From: Sarcocystis neurona
Taxonomy: Eukaryota; Apicomplexa; Conoidasida; Eucoccidiorida; Sarcocystidae
Direction of reading: 5' to 3'
Length of the DNA stretch: 64,000 bases
Assembly (NCBI GenBank): GCA_000727475.1
Contig: KL647289.1
Span: forward strand, 8,236,629 to 8,300,628
Shown here one piece after another: positions 11,925-22,323 of the stretch (position 1 is its first letter; each line of letters opens with the position of its first letter). Under the pieces are notes generated by a model. It saw only the letters and a program-made list of their open reading frames with translations, had not been told where the DNA came from and made no database searches. The position numbers and the translations under genes are program-made.

Positions 11925-14900
11925 ATGTGGATGTCGGCTCTCCGCAGAGCTGCCGCAGGGCGGCGTCGACCACGGCCGTTTCTTCATGAACCAGCAACAG
12001 CGGCAGCGCCGTTGGCAGCAGCGATGCCAGCGGCAGCAGCAGCAGAGGCAGCGGTAGTTGTTTTATCAGCAGCAGCAGCATCGCCGATTTTATCCGCAAC
12101 CGCAGTGGCAGGAGTCGCAGCACCCGCAGGAACAGGAAGTCGGAGTAGGCTGATGCTTCCGTCTCTGCGGTATAGTAGTGATGCACAAGACTGCGCATGC
12201 GTGGCATCCATCCGGCGACGCTGCAGTAGAGTTTCGGCCGCTGCTGCTGTTGCTACGTTGCGGACGCGGCGGTATGTGTGTGGGGTGCAGCAGAAAAGCC
12301 AGTTTCAGACAGCAGCGCTGCTCGAGCCGCTGCGGCCTCGCCAAAGAAGCATACGTCTGGAGCAGCAGGGGTCGGGCGCCTTGACGTTCCTTCACCACCG
12401 CCGTAGAGCGTTGCTGCTCCTGCTGCAGGCACCGGGGACGCGCGAGCAGCCGGGGTTCCTGCAGCGACCCGCCGAAGAGCCGAGAAGAAGGACGGAGAGG
12501 AAGCTGCAGCAGCAGCAGCAGAGGAGACAGCAGAAGAGGCCAGGAAGATACTGGCACAGGCAGGTTTATGAGGAGGAGACGGACGTGCAGCACAGAGGAG
12601 ATTCTGCGCTGTTTCTCACGCAGCAACAGCAGCAGCAGAACCGGAGCAGTGACGTGGCAGCGCCAGCAGTCGCCGGAGAGATGCGAAGGGTGACACTGTG
12701 CTGCGGAACTCCTGCAGATTTCTCTCTGTTTTGTCGTCACTACGCAGCGGCGACGGCTGCTTCTTGTCGGCCACGTGCTGCCAGTGCTGCTGCAGTGGGT
12801 AGTAGTCTTGACGTTTCTACAGGAGAAGCAAATTCTTGCAGCCGTGCTGCTGCTTCTGCCGCGGCTCGTAGGTCTTATCAGACAACCGCTGCTGCTCCGT
12901 CAGCGGCGCCTATCACTGTCTGTGGGGTTAGAGCTGCTAAAGGAGGTTGCGCAGCACCTGCAGCAGCTTGCGACGGTGGTCCTGCGGCTGCTCCCTCTGC
13001 TCCCCCGTTTTCCGCTGCTGCTGCTGACAAGTTCCGCGGTTCTGCTGCTGCGTCTTATTCTGCCGCCCCTTCTGCTGCCACGTCTCCACCGTGTGCTGCT
13101 GCCGCCGCTTCATCTGCGTCTGCGGCTCGTAGTGATTCTCTCGATTCTGCTTCCATAGCCGCTGACGCTGGTGCTTCTTCAACTTCTTGCGCAGGAGCGT
13201 CCTCTCCCGTTGCTGCTGCTCCTGCTCTTATCTGCACCCATTCTGCTGCCGCTATTTCTTCAAGAAGCTCAGCTTCTGCTGATGTGAAGGAAGACACTTG
13301 CGAAATAGAGTACGTGCCCGTGGTGATAGTTGGAGCAGGGCTGACAGGCCTGACTGCGGCGCATGCAGTTTTTCGTTCACCAGCAGGACAAGCAGCAATA
13401 GCGGAATGGCAAGCGCGCTCTTTCGGACCGCATGCTGGCTGTCTTCCACCACCCCTTCCACCTGCTGCTGATCCTGCAGTGTGGGGTGCTGCTGGTGCAA
13501 AAGGAGCAGCAGCAGCGCATCTTGCGTCTCTCGCATCGCAGGCAGCGGAGCTTCCCGCCAGGTCAACACGAGCCACAGCCGCGCCTGTCGCAGCAGCAGT
13601 CGCACGAGGAGCACAGCTTCCAACAGCAGCAGCAGGTCGCACTCGAGCAGCAGTAGATCCTACAGCGCCTTCGTCGGTAGAGCCAGCAGCAGCGGGGTGG
13701 ACAGCAGCAGCAGAAGACGGTGCGTCAGCAACAGCAGCAGAGAGAGAGACGACCGCAGCAGGGCTGTCAACGGGGAGAGTCAGGGAAGCAGAAGAGGGAC
13801 GGACCCCAGGTGGAGAAGAGGCGCCGCTGATCGACAGAAGGCAGCATGCTGTCCTTGCTGCCGGGGGCGTTGCGGCTTTCCCCGGGGTTCGTGCTGTTGC
13901 CCACCCTGGGGCACTAGTCTTGATAGCGGAGAGCCGCGACCGCGTGGGGGGGTGTCTGTACACCCGGAAGTGTGGGGACTTTATCGTGGACTGTGGGGCC
14001 AATAGTTTTCGTCTCACATCGCCTGCGGTCAGGCTGCTGCAACAGCTGCAGCTGCTGCCGCGGCTGCGGTTGGCAGACTCGAAATTAAAACGGTATATCT
14101 GCTGGGAGGGCAGGCTGCATGAATCGCCTGCAGACTCACTTTCTTCATTTTTGTCGTCCCAGCTACTGTCGTTCCGGGGAAAGCTGCGGCTCCTCGCAGG
14201 CGTATGCGGCTTCTTTCCTCCAAGGTGCCTCTGGAGACGCTGCAGCGCCCGCAACGAAGCAGCGGCAGCAGGTGAGCAGCTGCCGCCGAGCCGCGGCACC
14301 AGCAGCAGTTGGAGCAGCAGCGGTTGGGGCAGCACCAGGAGCGCCCCGAACACCAACAGCTGCAGCAGTGGTAACTGCAGCAGCGGGAGAACAAGCAGAA
14401 CGTCGGAGTGCTTCGCCGATGTGACGGGCAGCGTTCTCTCTTGTCTCACGAACAGTAGCCGAAGCAGCAGCAGCAGCGGCTCAGGGACGCAGTCGGCAGC
14501 AGCCGAGAAGCCGGAAAAGGCGCCGTCCTCGCGCGCTGGCAGCAGGTGGATGTGGTGGAGGAGGAGCAAGCAGCAAGAACGTCGTGCGGCAGATGAAGAC
14601 GAGACCATAGAAGCCTTTGTCGCGAGGCGCCTCGGGTGGGAGATGCAGCAGCGAGTAGTTGACGCCGTTGTGACTGGCGTTTGTGCAGGAAGTTCGAGCC
14701 AACTCTCCATGCGTGCGGCCATGGGAGCCGCGTATGCTCCGCTGCAGCACGGCGTTGTTATTTTTGCTTTCCGCTCTCTGTGGCGATCTCTACGGCGCGC
14801 TCTCTTCGACTCTTCTTTCTCGTCCCAGCTGGCTTCGACAGCTCCGCGAGCAGCAGCGGCGGCAGATGATGAGGCGACCTGCGGAGCGACTGCTCGTAGA

Positions 14901-17120
14901 AAGGAGTACCACGTTCCTGCTGCGGTCGCCAATTTCGATGGTGGCATGCAGGTTCTAATAGACGGACTGATGCAGGAGCTTCCTATCGTCATTAATGACC
15001 ACCTTCGGCAGCCAGTGGACAGCCGTCTTTCCGGCTTGGCTGCTGCTGCCGCTCCTTCTGCCGCTGCGATGCAGTCTACACGAGCAGAAACCGTTAGGCC
15101 CGCAGCCGCTGCAGCAGGGACCGCAGCACCCTCCGCGGAGCACACAGAAGCTTTGGCTGGAGGCCGCGAAGCAGCAACGACGGCAGGAGCAGGTAGAGGA
15201 GAGGCGGCTGACGCAGCAACAGGCGTGGAAGCAGGGTCAGCAGAAGCAGCAGCTCCCAACGCAGCAAACCCCGCACCAGAGACCCATGCCATAGACAAAC
15301 CGTATCCCGCGGCAGCAACGGCTGCTGCGCATGCTCCATGCGTGTTGCGTTTAAATTGGACTCTGCAGGAGATCCACCTGCTGCCTGCTGCTCACGTTGA
15401 GCATCTATCATCTGGAATTGCATTACAATCTACTTCTTCTTCGTGTTTCTCCTCTTCGCCTTCTCGTTGCCGCCAGGCCGTCTCTTCTGAAGCTTGCTCT
15501 CCTGCTTTTTCTACTTCGGACGGGGTGCAGCCAGAGGCACCGCCAGAAGCTGTTGACCGTCTAACTGCTTTCCCTATGCCGACGTGTGCCTCTGCAGCTG
15601 ATGCCGGTCCTTCTTCGTGTGCCCGCCTCGTTGCGTTTTCCTCTGCTGCTGCCGGTGCTGCTGCTCTGTCTGCTACTCCCGCTTTTCCGCCTCCTGCGGC
15701 TGGGGGTTCTGCTCGGGGTCCTTCTGAGGCGTGCGGTGCTGCGGCTGCAGCGGCAGCTGCCGCATTGGCCGTCACGCGCAACTTGCAGCCACGTCCCCGG
15801 TATCTGCTGCGTTTTGCAGCAGGGAACAGAGAAGCAGCTACAGACAACACCAGCAGCAGCGCAACACCGGCAGCAGCAGCGGCGAACAAGCAACAGCAGA
15901 CGCTTGTCAGCAACAGAGGCGAGAAGGCAAGAACGCAGCGTCTGGTGGTGACGGACAACGTGCTGCTGACTGTCCCTCCCGCTGCTGCTGCGCGTGCCCT
16001 GCACCTGGTGCTTCCCTCCCAACTGCGACGCCGACTTGAGGAAGTCCCAGCTGCCTCAATTATTATTGTTCTCCTCGCCTACAACAAGCAGCGACTGCTG
16101 CAGCGGTGGATCAGAAGAGGCAGTCCCAGGAGGGGTGCTGCAGGATCACTAGTGTTTCAAGCAACAGCAGCAGCGCAAGACCTTAGACGCGTTGTCGACA
16201 GTCCATTTGCAGACGGCGGGGCAGAAAGCGGCAGCAGCAGCAAGCTGCACCCCACCACTTCCGTGCACAGCAGCAGCGAGAGCGGCAGCAGCAGCAGCAG
16301 CCAACAGTGGAAAGCGTTTGCATCATTGAGCGAGATGCAGGAAAAGAGGACGAAAATGTTCGGGTATTTGATTCCTCCGGCAGAGAGAGAGCAGCAGCAA
16401 TGGCGCTCGCTTGGCTGCCTGCTGGTCTCTGACCTCTTCGAGGACCGGCTGTCGCTGAGGGCCCGGGCAGCAGGAGAACATCTGGCTGCTGTTTTCCTAG
16501 GAGGAGTGCAGCAGGGAGAGCAGCTGCTGCACAGATCCGACAAAGAGCTCGGGTCCCTGGCTGCAGCGGACTTGCAAAGAGCACTGCAGCAGCTGCACTG
16601 CATGCGCAGCGGCAGCAGTGGCGAGTGCGGCAGCAGCAGCGGTGCACTTGGCACTGGGAGCGACGGCGATGCGTGGAACAGCACGTGGCCTGGCGTTGCC
16701 AGCAACAGCAGCAAGGACAGCTTCAGCAGCCTGGAGGAAGAGAGCTGCAGCAGGGCAACAGCTGGTCCAGAAGAGCCGATTGAAGAAATGCGGCTCGTGC
16801 ATGTACAACGCTGGCCGGATACAATTCCGCTGTGCGGCGTGGGACACCTGCAGCTGCTGCAGGAGTTGCAGCAGACTCTAAAGCAGAAGCTGCGGCAGCA
16901 TGAGCAGGAGCAGCTGCTGCCGCACCCCCAGCAACAGGGAGATGCGCAGCAAGTGAGACCGACCGGGAAGCAGCAACAGGACCCCAAGAGGCTAGGGGAA
17001 CTTATTGTCGAAGGCAACTGGGTGAGCGAAGCAGCCGTGGGCAGTCGCATCGCAGCAGGCGAGAAGGCGGGGCGCACGCTGGCAGCTGCTTTGCAGCGGC
17101 AAGGCAGAGGAGGCGAATAG
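11925..17120 (+). CDS. PPOX: Protoporphyrinogen oxidase, giant form with low-complexity inserts
   Basis: This enzyme oxidises protoporphyrinogen IX to protoporphyrin IX, the penultimate step of haem synthesis, using FAD; the oxygen-dependent family acts in or at mitochondria. The single open frame gives about 1,731 residues from the first ATG (11,925). The FAD dinucleotide motif VVIVGAGLTGLTAAHA lies at about residue 466, and the second half of the fold (AESRDRVGG, then DCGANSF) at about 668-690. The helical segment ARRLGWEMQQRVVDAVVTG is near 897, NFDGGMQVLIDGL near 1,003, FGYLIPP near 1,479, VQRWPDTIPLCGVGHL near 1,627, and the C-terminal FAD motif EGNWVSEAAVGSRI near 1,696. The family is normally about 450-550 residues. 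The extra length is a 460-residue Ala/Ser/Gln-rich N-terminus (possibly including a targeting peptide) and several Ala-rich inserts, one of about 180 residues inside the FAD fold. Some inserts could instead be in-frame introns. The family call is firm; the exact gene model is not. Confidence 0.9.
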   Translation: MWMSALRRAAAGRRRPRPFLHEPATAAAPLAAAMPAAAAAEAAVVVLSAAAASPILSATAVAGVAAPAGTGSRSRLMLPSLRYSSDAQDCACVASIRRRCSRVSAAAAVATLRTRRYVCGVQQKSQFQTAALLEPLRPRQRSIRLEQQGSGALTFLHHRRRALLLLLQAPGTREQPGFLQRPAEEPRRRTERKLQQQQQRRQQKRPGRYWHRQVYEEETDVQHRGDSALFLTQQQQQQNRSSDVAAPAVAGEMRRVTLCCGTPADFSLFCRHYAAATAASCRPRAASAAAVGSSLDVSTGEANSCSRAAASAAARRSYQTTAAAPSAAPITVCGVRAAKGGCAAPAAACDGGPAAAPSAPPFSAAAADKFRGSAAASYSAAPSAATSPPCAAAAASSASAARSDSLDSASIAADAGASSTSCAGASSPVAAAPALICTHSAAAISSRSSASADVKEDTCEIEYVPVVIVGAGLTGLTAAHAVFRSPAGQAAIAEWQARSFGPHAGCLPPPLPPAADPAVWGAAGAKGAAAAHLASLASQAAELPARSTRATAAPVAAAVARGAQLPTAAAGRTRAAVDPTAPSSVEPAAAGWTAAAEDGASATAAERETTAAGLSTGRVREAEEGRTPGGEEAPLIDRRQHAVLAAGGVAAFPGVRAVAHPGALVLIAESRDRVGGCLYTRKCGDFIVDCGANSFRLTSPAVRLLQQLQLLPRLRLADSKLKRYICWEGRLHESPADSLSSFLSSQLLSFRGKLRLLAGVCGFFPPRCLWRRCSARNEAAAAGEQLPPSRGTSSSWSSSGWGSTRSAPNTNSCSSGNCSSGRTSRTSECFADVTGSVLSCLTNSSRSSSSSGSGTQSAAAEKPEKAPSSRAGSRWMWWRRSKQQERRAADEDETIEAFVARRLGWEMQQRVVDAVVTGVCAGSSSQLSMRAAMGAAYAPLQHGVVIFAFRSLWRSLRRALFDSSFSSQLASTAPRAAAAADDEATCGATARRKEYHVPAAVANFDGGMQVLIDGLMQELPIVINDHLRQPVDSRLSGLAAAAAPSAAAMQSTRAETVRPAAAAAGTAAPSAEHTEALAGGREAATTAGAGRGEAADAATGVEAGSAEAAAPNAANPAPETHAIDKPYPAAATAAAHAPCVLRLNWTLQEIHLLPAAHVEHLSSGIALQSTSSSCFSSSPSRCRQAVSSEACSPAFSTSDGVQPEAPPEAVDRLTAFPMPTCASAADAGPSSCARLVAFSSAAAGAAALSATPAFPPPAAGGSARGPSEACGAAAAAAAAALAVTRNLQPRPRYLLRFAAGNREAATDNTSSSATPAAAAANKQQQTLVSNRGEKARTQRLVVTDNVLLTVPPAAAARALHLVLPSQLRRRLEEVPAASIIIVLLAYNKQRLLQRWIRRGSPRRGAAGSLVFQATAAAQDLRRVVDSPFADGGAESGSSSKLHPTTSVHSSSESGSSSSSQQWKAFASLSEMQEKRTKMFGYLIPPAEREQQQWRSLGCLLVSDLFEDRLSLRARAAGEHLAAVFLGGVQQGEQLLHRSDKELGSLAAADLQRALQQLHCMRSGSSGECGSSSGALGTGSDGDAWNSTWPGVASNSSKDSFSSLEEESCSRATAGPEEPIEEMRLVHVQRWPDTIPLCGVGHLQLLQELQQTLKQKLRQHEQEQLLPHPQQQGDAQQVRPTGKQQQDPKRLGELIVEGNWVSEAAVGSRIAAGEKAGRTLAAALQRQGRGGE

Positions 17121-18473
17121 GCCTCCTACAACTCCTGGAACCCCAACAGCAGGAAACTCGCCTGCTGCTTCTTGCAGTGTGTCTCCGCCTGCTGCCGCTT
17201 TCTGCTGTCGCTGTGACTTATCTTTGTCAGCCGCACTGGCGGTGGGGGCCGACGCTGAGGAACAGCCAGAGGAAAGGATCACCTGTGAGCAAAGCAGCAG
17301 ACACAAGTCGCTTCGCAGCAGCGGCGGCGGAGTGTGCTGTGTATACAGCAGCACGCCAGCTGCAGCAGAGACACCAAGTTGGTTCGGTGCCCGGCAGCAG
17401 GCGCAGAGGAAATTATCACACGCAGCAACGGCAGCAGCCGCAGTGTTGTAGCAACTCTGCCGCTGGGAAGCAACAAGAAGTCACCGGCGCTGTCCAGCAG
17501 CAGCCCGCTTGGCGAGGCATTCCCAGGGAAGGCACAGCGGCGGCAACAACAGAAGAGGCAGACAGCAGCGCAGCAGCGTCAGAGACGGAAACAGCAATAG
17601 CAGCAACCTGTTAGCCGGAAGCGCGCGAAAAGCAGGTGCACCGTGGTCACCAGCCTGCAGCAGCAGCTGAAGAGCAGCGACCGCGATTTCCAGCGCGACG
17701 CAGGACCCACAGCAGTGCAGCAGGAAGCCAGAGAAGGGAGCCCCCTATGGGAAGCTGCGAGCGGATACAATTCATGCCGGTGGTGGCTTGTCCACTCGTG
17801 CGCCTACATGCTTGTTGTATTAACGTTTATATGGGTGTAAGTGTATCTCCCCATACTTACATACGAACAGACGTAGACACAGGTATCGACCTCAGTGTGA
17901 CACCTGCGTCGATGCTGCAGTAATTTATCTTTCTGAATCTGTACATATATATATATATATGGAAATACAGCTCGCTGTGCGCCGCCTACATGTATGCATA
18001 TACATTTAAAAGTCTACAGCTATCCTATTTCGTGTGTTCGTAGATGTAATAAAATCTCCGTAGAATTCTGTAGCCGCGTGCTGGTAGTTGAGCGTGTACG
18101 GTAATTTGAGGAAGACTCGCCTGCCGCTGTCCGCAGGTGTTTCTTCCTGAACGAAACAGGACCCGTTTTTTCGCGTATGTTCAATGAACGTGTTTTAGTT
18201 TTTGATAATGGAATGCGAATCGTCCTCTCTTATTCAGAAAAATCCACGAACGTTCGTGTGTGTACGTGCCTGAGTGTGCAAGCCTAAACAAAGCGAAAAT
18301 CTTGTCCTGCACGTCGTTTGTATCTCTGACTGTGCAACACATGTAGTCGACGGGGCGTCGTCTTCGTCTTAGTCTGTGTTGCCGCGGAACAACACCCACT
18401 TCCTTCGAAGCGCAGCGAGAATCCCTGAGTATGTACGCAAGAGTGTGTGTGCGTGCACTACACACCGTAAGAA

Positions 18474-18604
18474 GAAATCAGCATGCACTTGTCGGTACCC
18501 CGCAGGAAACCGCGCGTAACTACTTGGCCGTCGCTCTCTGCCGTTAAAAAAAATCACCATGCACTTGTAGACACTCTGCAGGGAACCAGGTGCATATTTA
18601 CTTC
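18474..18604. repeat. Imperfect two-copy repeat, period about 76 bp
   Basis: Copies at about 18,474-18,524 and 18,550-18,604 share AAATCA(G/C)CATGCACTTGT followed by CGCAGG or TGCAGG and AAACC or GAACC. No coding role is apparent. Confidence 0.7.
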
Positions 18605-18795
18605 TCCGCTGCCCTTTTGTTGGTGGCGGGAGAGGTCTGTGCCGCTCCCAGTGTTCTAGGAAGATACGAATGTGCTCGCGTCCCGCTGCCTGCAAATACT
18701 GCAGGCTGCGCCAAGAGGGTCGTGCGAACCGAGACGTCGACGCATTCTAGGCTATCGCAGAGTTGGGCCAAAAACCAGAGTACAAACACAGACTT

Positions 18796-18864
18796 GTGAC
18801 ACAACTCTTTTTTCGAAAAACCAGCACAGAAATAGAGATCCGTGACACAACTCTCTTTTCGAGC
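18796..18864. repeat. Short direct repeat GTGACACAACTC, two copies
   Basis: GTGACACAACTCTTTTTTCG at 18,796 recurs as GTGACACAACTCTCTTTTCG about 47 bases further on. An AAAACCAG element is also duplicated nearby. It appears to be a local duplication in non-coding DNA. Confidence 0.65.
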
Positions 18865-21789
18865 CTCTGCATCTGTCACAGTTGCTGCCCTGTCGTCGCG
18901 CGCGCGGAGGTACATTTCTTCCGACTCGATGACGAAAACCCGACTCGCGGTATTGCCCAGTAGGGGACGGCGCCGCCTAGTGTACACTTCCGCAGAAAAG
19001 AGATGCGACCAGCTGGTCAGAGTCTCCTCGTGTGCTGCTAGTATTCAGTCTGTTCACGGCGAGTACGCCCCGCACGCTGCAGAACTCCGCTACTCTGCCA
19101 GCTTCTGCACGCGCCCAGATACATATATTCAGACGCCTCTGCACTGGTGTAGCTCAGGATACAAGCGTAAATGAGAGATGGTGCAACTATACTCATTCAT
19201 ACATATGTACATGTATATGGGTAACAGTGTGGTACGAAAAGTGAAGTGAGGCTGCTATTTTACAGCGCGCTTAAGCTGCGCTTTTCGAAGAGCATTGCAG
19301 CAACGGCAGATTCTCTTCTGCATGCATCTACGAAGGCTCCATGCTCGTGCATGTGGTGGGCTCTACGCTCGGCGCCTCGCCTACAAGCTTTAGAACAAGT
19401 AGCAGGTTGAGCAATGGCTTTTGCTGCATTTGTCACGTTGTGGTGCTGCTCGTGCTGCTGCTACGGTCAGCGTGGACACTACACGCGCTGGGGGGGCCGC
19501 TGCTGCTACTGCTGAGAGCACCGCATACTGTTTCTGGGACTGCTGCTCCTGCTAGTGAGACTCCCATCGCGCTTTATGCTTGCTCCTGCTTCTGTTGCTA
19601 CGTTTCTAGGACCTGCGAACACAACTACTGCTTCTCCTCCTGGCTGCACGCATGTGACAAACTGTGTACTTTCGCTATTTGCTGTATTTCGACGGGCAGG
19701 AGTCTGGCGTGTTGCGCCAGAGGGCTAAAGAAAGGATGCCTGTCCCTCCTCACACTGCGCGTCCTCCGCAAACACACTTGTAGGACCAGGTAAAAGAAAA
19801 ACCATCGTGAAACTCTACGGCTGAAGACGCACGCAGAACTTCCGAACAGCTGCATGCACACAAAGGCTGCATCTCGGGAGAGACCCTGCTGCAGCGGCCA
19901 CTTAAAGACAACGGGACAAAGAAAGAGACGTGTAGCGCGTCGGGGAACACCCTCCCGAACAACAAGTGCACGCAAAAAGTCGACAAATTTGGTGCACCCA
20001 GAAAAGCTATCTACAACTTCCACTACGAGGTCCTCGTGTGTGCGCACTTAGAGACACACTCACGTCTACGTGCAAGTCTCAACGTACACACACACACAAA
20101 CACATATATAGATCTGTAAGCACGCATAGACAAGTGTGTGGCTAAATTTGTTTCCAAATATCGTTGGCGATTGATGAACTTGTGTAGCAGCGCTGCACGG
20201 TGCGAAGCTGAGCTGCTGCGGCCATCAAGTGACAAGACCTGCTGTATGCGAACACTCCGAACAGAAGACACAGACCCCCGAAACCTGCGGCGACATGCCC
20301 ATGCAACAGCTGCAGGTAGACGCTCCTACATGCACGCGACCGCATGCGAAGAGTACCTGTGTTGTGTTAATTCCCGTCAACAAATCTACGCGAGCGGCGG
20401 CACACGCATCTCAAAATTGGCTGCATGCACGCAGCAGTCCGCTGCAGGCAACACCCAACTGCATGCGCAGGAGGGGTACATGCGCAGGACGAGCGTGATG
20501 CATGCAGCCATGCCCTGGAAGGACGAAAAGCAACCACGTGCAAAAACAACTTTACGCGTGCAACGAGGCAGCTCAAATGGAACGAAACTGCTTCGCAGGC
20601 AATTTCTCCACGTGCCTCTCCGCCAGCTATTGCACGTGTAACACGGTGTTGCCCCACCAAAGGTCCCATACCCCAGCCACCTGCGGGGAGCCCGAAGCCT
20701 GCGCCGCGCTCTGGGTCTTAGCAGCTGCCTGCGGTGATGCGCCTTCTAGCATCAGCCCGTGCAGGCTGCTGTAGTACGAGTGGCGCCCGTGCGGCAGTGA
20801 CGTGGACGGACTGGTGCGAGCCAGCGGCAGCAAAGGATACGTCCTGGGGCTGCACAGTGTCAATGCAAACAGAAACGTCGCTACAAGTGCTGCCTTATAT
20901 ATGCAGCACAGAGGTGCGTCCCTCTATACGAGGGAGTGAGGCTGCACTCCCCAGAAGGGGACCCGCTGGCACCTGCTGTCGCTTGCGAGGACTGTGTGAG
21001 GCACGCACGCTGGGAAGAAGCGCCGATCATTAACGTCAGCAAGAAAGTGCTGCAGACGCATGCAGACGGGACATTCTAGCGCGGCACACCGTCCACGCGC
21101 AGTGCTGCCGCCCAGCTTCGCAGGCAACTGCAGCAGAATATAAGGCTACGGACCCACCTGCGCAGGAAAGGCGCATGCATCGGCTACAGAACTACGCACG
21201 CAGAGGAAAAGAGAACGACTAACGCCTTTTTTCCCTGGATGCTTCCTTGGCCCGCTGCGGTGCGCACGCCTGCTCGCACAAGGCTGTGCTGCGCCCGCCG
21301 CGTGTACAGGTGCACGAAAAAAACAAGAAATATATGCACCCCTCTTAGCTGGTCGTTCACCGGCGCAGCTGCTGCTGCAGCGCCGCCGCCAGTTACAGCT
21401 GCCACAGCCGCTGTCGAGAGTGAAATGGAAGCCACTGTTGTGCTTGCTGCCACTCCTGAAGAACTTCCCATCTGCCGTCCGGACGCAACAGCTTGCTGAA
21501 ATGCCACTGCTGGTGTGCTGTCGCTAATGCAGTGCTACGCTGTTGCTGTCGCACTGCTGGGCCCGCGACGCTGCACCTCTGCTGACAACTGCAGTCGCAC
21601 TTCTCTCGCCGCTATTTCTCTGCTGCTACTGCAGTGGTGTTGCTCGTGCACTGCTGCTGCGTCTGTTCTGCACCTGCCGTTGTTTGGAGTTCCATTTCTC
21701 TTTTGTTGTTCTGCTGCTGGTGCTGCTGCGCCCGGGTTGCTCCGCTACCGCTTTTTACGCCCTGCACATCCTACTGAACTACGGAGACT

Positions 21790-22160
21790 CATCTCATCTG
21801 TTGCTGCTGCTGCTTCTCCTGTTGCTGCTACTGCCGCTGCTGTTGATGTTACTGCTGCTGTTGTTGTGGTTGCTGCCGCTGCTGTTGCTGTTACTGCTGC
21901 TGTTGTTGTGGCTGCTGCTGCTACTGTTGCTGTGACTGCTGCTGCTGTTCTTGCGGCTGCTGGTGTTGCTGCCGCTTTGTTGCAGAGGCTGCTGTGTGCG
22001 TTGGCGTCGCGGCTCTTTCGCCTGGTTCGGCACGGATTTTACTGCTTCTCTCTCCTCTGCTGCACTGGTGCTACCGTCTCTGTGTTGCTGTAGCTCCGGT
22101 TCCTGCTGGCACACACCTGTCGTGCTGCTGCTGTTGCTGCTGTTGCTATCTCAACAGTGC
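21790..22160. repeat. CTG/TTG-type minisatellite
   Basis: Nearly pure GCTGCTGTTGTTGTGG-like units repeat between 21,790 and 21,965, followed by looser CTG repeats. The segment lies just beyond the stop of the minus-strand transporter, so it is probably downstream non-coding DNA. Confidence 0.75.
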
Positions 22161-22323
22161 TGCTCTGCTGCGAAGCCACCCATTTGTTTTTGTCTACTGC
22201 TGCTGCTGCTGCTACGCTCGTGCTTCCGTCACCCACATGGCATTCCTTCGGCCGCTGCCTCAGCTACGCTCCTGCTGCTGCTGCTGCTGCACTTCTGCCG
22301 CTTGTTTTTCCACCGTTTTGCTG

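Larger units (their letters stand above)
17121..22323. other. Intergenic stretch, mixed CAG repeats and unique DNA
   Basis: Bases 17,121-17,750 are CAG-rich, 17,800-19,300 are mostly non-repetitive with a short TA run at 17,948-17,962, and CTG-rich DNA resumes at about 19,430-19,580 and 21,370-22,320. A minus-strand open frame at 20,047-19,625 has protein-like composition but no ATG at its start and no recognised motif. I see no gene that I can support. Confidence 0.6.

Noticed and set aside
13055..15298. A 747-codon open frame on the minus strand
   Set aside because: It is the exact antisense of the protoporphyrinogen oxidase gene. It is open only because CAG/GCT-rich DNA lacks stops on both strands, and it shows no conserved motif.
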